Source: Caulobacteraceae bacterium
Lineage (GTDB): Bacteria; Pseudomonadota; Alphaproteobacteria; Caulobacterales; Caulobacteraceae
Assembly: GCA_013815405.1 (NCBI GenBank)
Contig: JACDGF010000047.1
Location: 1-9,833, forward strand
Direction: 5' to 3'
Length of the DNA stretch: 9,833 bases
Shown in pieces: positions 6,805-9,833 of the stretch; position 1 is the stretch's first letter; each line of letters opens with the position of its first letter. The notes under the pieces are model-generated. The model had not been told where the DNA came from. It ran no database searches and saw only the letters and a list, made by a program, of their open reading frames with translations. Position numbers and translations under genes: made by a program.

Positions 6805-8100
6805 GTGACTCGCCGCGCCCTGGCCGGCGCCCTGATTGCGCTCTGGCTCGGCGCCGCGCCGGCGCGGGCCGGTGTGGACGAGCCGGAGCTGGCCTCGCCG
6901 GGGCCCTTCGCCGTCGGCATCGACAGCCTGACCTTCACCCAGGCGGCCCAGCCGGATGTGCTGTCCTATGATCCCCGGGCCAAGACCCTCCCGCGCCGCG
7001 ACCGGGCCTTGCCGATCGATGTCTGGTATCCCGCCGACCCGCCTGCGGGCGCCGCGCGCGTCGTCTACGCCGGCGCGCTGACCGGCGAGGACGGCGCGGA
7101 GGTCCCGTTCACCGCCCCGGGGCTCGCCGTCCGCCGGGCGAGGGCGCGGGCCGGCCCGTTCCCGCTCGTGATCCTCGCCCATGGCTACGGGGGCGCCCCG
7201 GCGCTCATGAGCTGGCTGGCGGAGGCCCTCGCCTCCAGGGGCTATGTGGTCGTCGGCCCGCGCTTCGGCGATCCGCCGATCACCGAGGCGACGAAGTTCG
7301 TCGGCCCGCTCGCCCGCCGGCCCCTGGACATCGCCTTCGTCGCGGCCGAGGCCCAGGCCCGCGCCCGGCGCAGGCAGGGCGTGCTGGCGTCGGCCGATCC
7401 CTCGCTCACGGCGCTGATCGGCTATTCCATGGGCGGCTACGGCGTGCTGGCCGGCGCCGGCGCCAGCCTCGATCCGGAGCTGTCGGCGGCGACCCGCGGC
7501 GCCCTGGCGCCCTATGTCCGAGGCGGGCGAGAGGCCGCCGCGCTGAAGGTGGCCGGCCTCAAGGCCGTGGTCGCGATCTCGCCCGCGAGCCGTCTGGGCG
7601 GAGGCGAGGCGTGGGGTGGGACGGGCCTCGCCGCGATCACCACCCCGACCCTGTTCATCGCCGGCGATCAGGACAAGGTCGTCGGCTACGACCCCGGCGT
7701 GAAGACCCTGTTCGGTGAGGAAACCCGCGCGCCCCGCTATCTGCTCACGTTCGAAAACGCCGGCCACTCCATCGGGATGAATCCCGCGCCCCGCGAGATG
7801 CGCGGCCGGCTCTGGGATCAGGACTGGTTCGAGGACGCGGTCTGGCGCAAGGATCGGGTTCTGGCGATCGAACGGCACTTCATCATCGCCTTCCTCGACC
7901 TCTATGTAAAAGGCGACGCGGCCATGGCCGCCTATCTGAACCCGCCGACCGCCCTGTCCAATGACGGCGTCTGGCCCCCCGCGCCGGGCGAGCACTATGA
8001 CGCCTTCAGCCCCGGCGTTTCCCCGATCACCGTCTGGAAGGGATTTCGGCGCGGGCAGGCGACAGGTCTCGAACTGCGGTTCGCCCCGGCGTCGCCCTAG
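6805..8100 (+). CDS. Exported alpha/beta hydrolase (predicted dienelactone hydrolase / PAF-acetylhydrolase-like)
   Basis: A 431-residue serine hydrolase with a signal peptide: Thr-Arg-Arg, then a hydrophobic stretch, with cleavage likely after Ala-Arg-Ala at residue 22. It should therefore act in the periplasm or outside. The substrate-side N-terminal part contains LPIDVWYPA at 69-77, as in COG4188-type and PAF-acetylhydrolase-like enzymes. HGYGG at 126-130 is the oxyanion region, and GYSMGG at 206-211 is the nucleophile elbow with Ser208. The likely acid is Asp290 in GDQDKVVG, and the catalytic His is 321 in ENAGHS. The triad is complete, so the enzyme should be active on an ester or lactone. 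The start is GTG 6805, 10 nt after the receptor B stop with a weak AGG upstream; the longer open frame overlaps the receptor gene and is Ser/Pro-rich shadow sequence. Operon position suggests it processes the ligand taken up by the receptors (inference). Its stop codon is the first three bases of the adjoining repeat. Confidence 0.85.
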   Translation: MTRRALAGALIALWLGAAPARAGVDEPELASPGPFAVGIDSLTFTQAAQPDVLSYDPRAKTLPRRDRALPIDVWYPADPPAGAARVVYAGALTGEDGAEVPFTAPGLAVRRARARAGPFPLVILAHGYGGAPALMSWLAEALASRGYVVVGPRFGDPPITEATKFVGPLARRPLDIAFVAAEAQARARRRQGVLASADPSLTALIGYSMGGYGVLAGAGASLDPELSAATRGALAPYVRGGREAAALKVAGLKAVVAISPASRLGGGEAWGGTGLAAITTPTLFIAGDQDKVVGYDPGVKTLFGEETRAPRYLLTFENAGHSIGMNPAPREMRGRLWDQDWFEDAVWRKDRVLAIERHFIIAFLDLYVKGDAAMAAYLNPPTALSNDGVWPPAPGEHYDAFSPGVSPITVWKGFRRGQATGLELRFAPASP

Positions 8101-8213
8101 AGCCTGATGCGTTCGCACGGAACAGATGCGGACGCTGAATCAGGCTCTACACTTTTGACTCTCGAGCAAATTATCCCCGTTCAGACGATTCCGTCTAACC
8201 GGGGTTTGCTCTA
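8098..8213. repeat. Two-part palindromic intergenic repeat with GANTC sites
   Basis: A 116-bp mosaic of two imperfect palindromes that begins TAGAGC and ends GCTCTA. The left one has 11-bp arms TAGAGCCTGAT (8098-8108) and ATCAGGCTCTA (8139-8149), with an inner stem GCGTtCGCA/TGCGgACGC. The right one pairs GAGCAAA (8164-8170) with TTTGCTC (8205-8211), then CCCCG/CGGGG and AGACG/CGTCT around a 4-nt ATTC loop. Three GANTC motifs are present: GAATC 8137, GACTC 8157 and GATTC 8187. It fills the whole gap between two convergent genes and could act as a bidirectional terminator; a short T run follows the left stem. The structure fits the long intergenic repeats associated with CcrM methylation sites reported for Caulobacter and other alphaproteobacteria (from memory). 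Confidence 0.8.
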
Positions 8214-9833
8214 GACTGGCGCCGTCTCGCCGAGCGCCGCCTTCAAGGGGCCGAGCCAGGCCTCGTACCGCCGCCATTGGTCACGGCTCGCGTGGGAGAT
8301 CGGCCGGCGGACCTGCTCCGAACTGGCGGTCCTGATCGCCCGGTCGTTCTCGTGAAACCGCGGGCAGGCGGCTTCGAACGGCAGGCCGCAATGGTCGAGC
8401 AGGCGCCGGATCTCGCCCTCGGGGTCGTTCAGCAGATCCTCATGGAGAACCCGATGGATCCGGCCGGGCAGAACCGCGTCGAAGTGGGCCATCAGCTCGG
8501 CGTAGTCGCGGTAGTAGCGGCCGATATCGGCCAGGTCGTAGGAGAAGGCGTGGCCCCGGGCGAAGAGTTGCTTGAAGACCGAGAAACCGCCGGCCATCGG
8601 CTCTCGGCGGGCGTCGATGATCTTCGCCTCGGGAAGGATCAGATGGATCAGTCCCACATGGTGAAAATTGATCGGCGCCTTGTCGACAAAATGGGGTCTG
8701 GCCAGCCTGCGGTGGATGCGCGCGCGCTCGATGTAGCGGTCGCCGAGCGCGGCGAGATCGGCGGCGGTCAGGCCGGCCGCCGCCGCGGGGTAGTCTAGCG
8801 GGTCGCCGCCGGGCCCGGCCTGGCCCAGGGTCCGGGCGATGGCGACGATCTCGGGCAGTTCCCCGGCCCCCTCGACCGCGGAGTGGCTGGCGAGGATCTG
8901 CTCGATCAGGGTCGAGCCGGATCTGGGCAGGCCGACGATGAAGATCGGCGCGGTCGAGCGCGAACCGGCTCCCGCGCGCTCGGCGAAAAAGGCTTGGGTG
9001 AACAGCGCCTTAGAGCGGCGGATCTGGGCCGTGGTCTCCTCCGGGTCATAGGGGGCCTGTCGCCGTTGGAGCGTCGCCCCCCGGGCATAGTGGGAGAACG
9101 AGGCGGCGGGGTCGCCGGCATCCTCCAGGGCCTTGCCCAGGGCGTAGTTTAGATGGAGCCGGTCGTCCTCGGCGAGATCGGGCCGTTTCAGCCGGTCGCG
9201 CATCGACCGTGTCTCGCCGGCGGAGAAGGCGAAGGTCTTGAGATTGGCCAGGCTCCAATAGGCCTCGCCACATCCGGGGGAAAGGGCGATGGCGCGGCGA
9301 TAGGCGCCGATGGCCTCTTCCCGCCGCCCCGCCGCCCGCCGGGCGTGGCCGAGGCTGAGCCACATCGAGACGTGGCCGGGATGCTCCACGAGGAGTTCCT
9401 CGTAGATCGTGATGGCGCGGCCATAGTCGCCGACCAGGGCCACGCACGCGGCCACCAGGGCGCGGTAGCCGGAATCCCCCGGATGGTCCGCCAGTAGCCG
9501 CTCGGCCTCGGCCATGGCTTCGGGCGCCTTTCGTTGGCGGTAGAGTTCGGCGGCCTGGTCGCCGAGCGCGCGCCAGGCCTCGGCCATGCCGGGCTTCAGC
9601 GTCACGGCGCGCCTGAGGGAGCCGATGGCCGCTTCGGGAAAACCGAGCGCCGCCTGGGCGAGTCCCAGCTCGAAATGGGCGTACGCCAAGTCCGGTTGGG
9701 ACCGGGCGAGGGGCTCGAGCAAGTCGCGCGCGGCCAGGAAATTCCCCCGCCGTCGCCGGGCGGCGCCCAGGACCAGCAGGGCTCGCGGATTTTGGGATTC
9801 GAACCGGAGGATGTCTTGGGCCCGGCGTTCGGC
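8211..9833 (-). CDS. TPR-containing sulfotransferase (5' end outside the window)
   Basis: An open frame reaching the right window edge without a start, so at least 540 residues are encoded and the N-terminus is missing. Numbering from the window edge, about 1-200 is a run of tetratricopeptide repeats (repeated A-x-x-x-Y/L-x-x-A-L and helix-breaking Pro at unit ends). The C-terminal half is a sulfotransferase domain: FIVGLPRSGSTLIEQILASH at about 298-317 is the 5'-phosphosulfate-binding loop, and ARREPMAGGFS at about 408-418 is the 3'-phosphate-binding segment with the expected Arg and Ser. Near the C-terminus come a His-Glu-Asp-Leu and a Cys-Gly-Leu-Pro segment typical of the family. Such proteins transfer sulfate from PAPS; the acceptor (protein, peptide or glycan) is unknown. 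The gene converges on the hydrolase operon and its TAG stop is the outer edge of the repeat. No functional link to the receptor cluster is evident. Confidence 0.88.
   Translation of the reverse strand, partial: AERRAQDILRFESQNPRALLVLGAARRRRGNFLAARDLLEPLARSQPDLAYAHFELGLAQAALGFPEAAIGSLRRAVTLKPGMAEAWRALGDQAAELYRQRKAPEAMAEAERLLADHPGDSGYRALVAACVALVGDYGRAITIYEELLVEHPGHVSMWLSLGHARRAAGRREEAIGAYRRAIALSPGCGEAYWSLANLKTFAFSAGETRSMRDRLKRPDLAEDDRLHLNYALGKALEDAGDPAASFSHYARGATLQRRQAPYDPEETTAQIRRSKALFTQAFFAERAGAGSRSTAPIFIVGLPRSGSTLIEQILASHSAVEGAGELPEIVAIARTLGQAGPGGDPLDYPAAAAGLTAADLAALGDRYIERARIHRRLARPHFVDKAPINFHHVGLIHLILPEAKIIDARREPMAGGFSVFKQLFARGHAFSYDLADIGRYYRDYAELMAHFDAVLPGRIHRVLHEDLLNDPEGEIRRLLDHCGLPFEAACPRFHENDRAIRTASSEQVRRPISHASRDQWRRYEAWLGPLKAALGETAPV

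Noticed and set aside
4332..6938. An 868-codon open frame on the - strand opposite receptor B, and a similar 358-codon one opposite receptor A (2795-3871)
   Set aside because: Long antisense frames are common opposite GC-rich genes. These lack domains and have Gly/Arg/Asp-rich composition, while the + strand holds a full receptor with recognisable motifs.
9720..9722. TTG at 9720-9722 as the start of the sulfotransferase
   Set aside because: The frame remains open to the window edge with clear TPR-like sequence upstream of this codon, so the true start lies outside the window.
1..9833. CRISPR arrays, tRNA/rRNA genes, transposases, integrases, or a FecI/FecR signalling pair next to the receptors
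   Set aside because: None was seen. There are no regular direct repeats with spacers, no recombinase motifs, and the receptors lack the STN domain expected of FecI/FecR-coupled transducers.

Overview
The window is GC-rich DNA with almost pure G/C third codon positions. Its gene content is typical of an aerobic, Gram-negative alphaproteobacterium: TonB-dependent outer-membrane receptors without an STN domain, a spinster-type MFS permease, a secreted alpha/beta hydrolase and a TPR-sulfotransferase. A palindromic intergenic repeat carrying three GANTC (CcrM-type) sites points towards Caulobacterales (a Caulobacter/Phenylobacterium-like organism), although Sphingomonadales cannot be excluded from sequence alone.

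Layout. (1) Positions 3-128, + strand: the last 41 codons of a gene, probably a CocE/NonD-type hydrolase. (2) 132-1466, - strand: a complete spinster-like MFS transporter whose stop lies 3 nt from the first gene's stop. (3) 1467-1717: divergent control region. (4) 1718-4153, + strand: TonB-dependent receptor A. (5) 4154-4328: hairpins plus a second copy of the element found upstream of receptor A. (6) 4329-6794, + strand: TonB-dependent receptor B, a close paralogue of A whose mature part aligns with no net length change. (7) 6805-8100, + strand: an exported alpha/beta hydrolase (predicted dienelactone-hydrolase/PAF-acetylhydrolase type), 10 nt after receptor B and probably in the same operon. 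(8) 8098-8213: a two-part palindromic repeat whose outer edges form the stop codons of both flanking convergent genes. (9) 8211-9833, - strand: a TPR-containing sulfotransferase that runs off the right edge of the window.

Functional reading (inference). The two receptors would import a bulky substrate across the outer membrane, the exported hydrolase would cleave an ester or lactone in the periplasm or outside the cell, and the divergently transcribed MFS permease would move the product or a related compound across the inner membrane. The partial hydrolase at the left edge would fit the same catabolic module. The substrate cannot be read from the sequence. The sulfotransferase lies beyond the repeat, is convergent, and is probably unrelated.

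The points most worth a second look are the receptor duplication that carries its own upstream element, and the repeat that supplies both stop codons. No mobile element, tRNA, rRNA or CRISPR array was seen.
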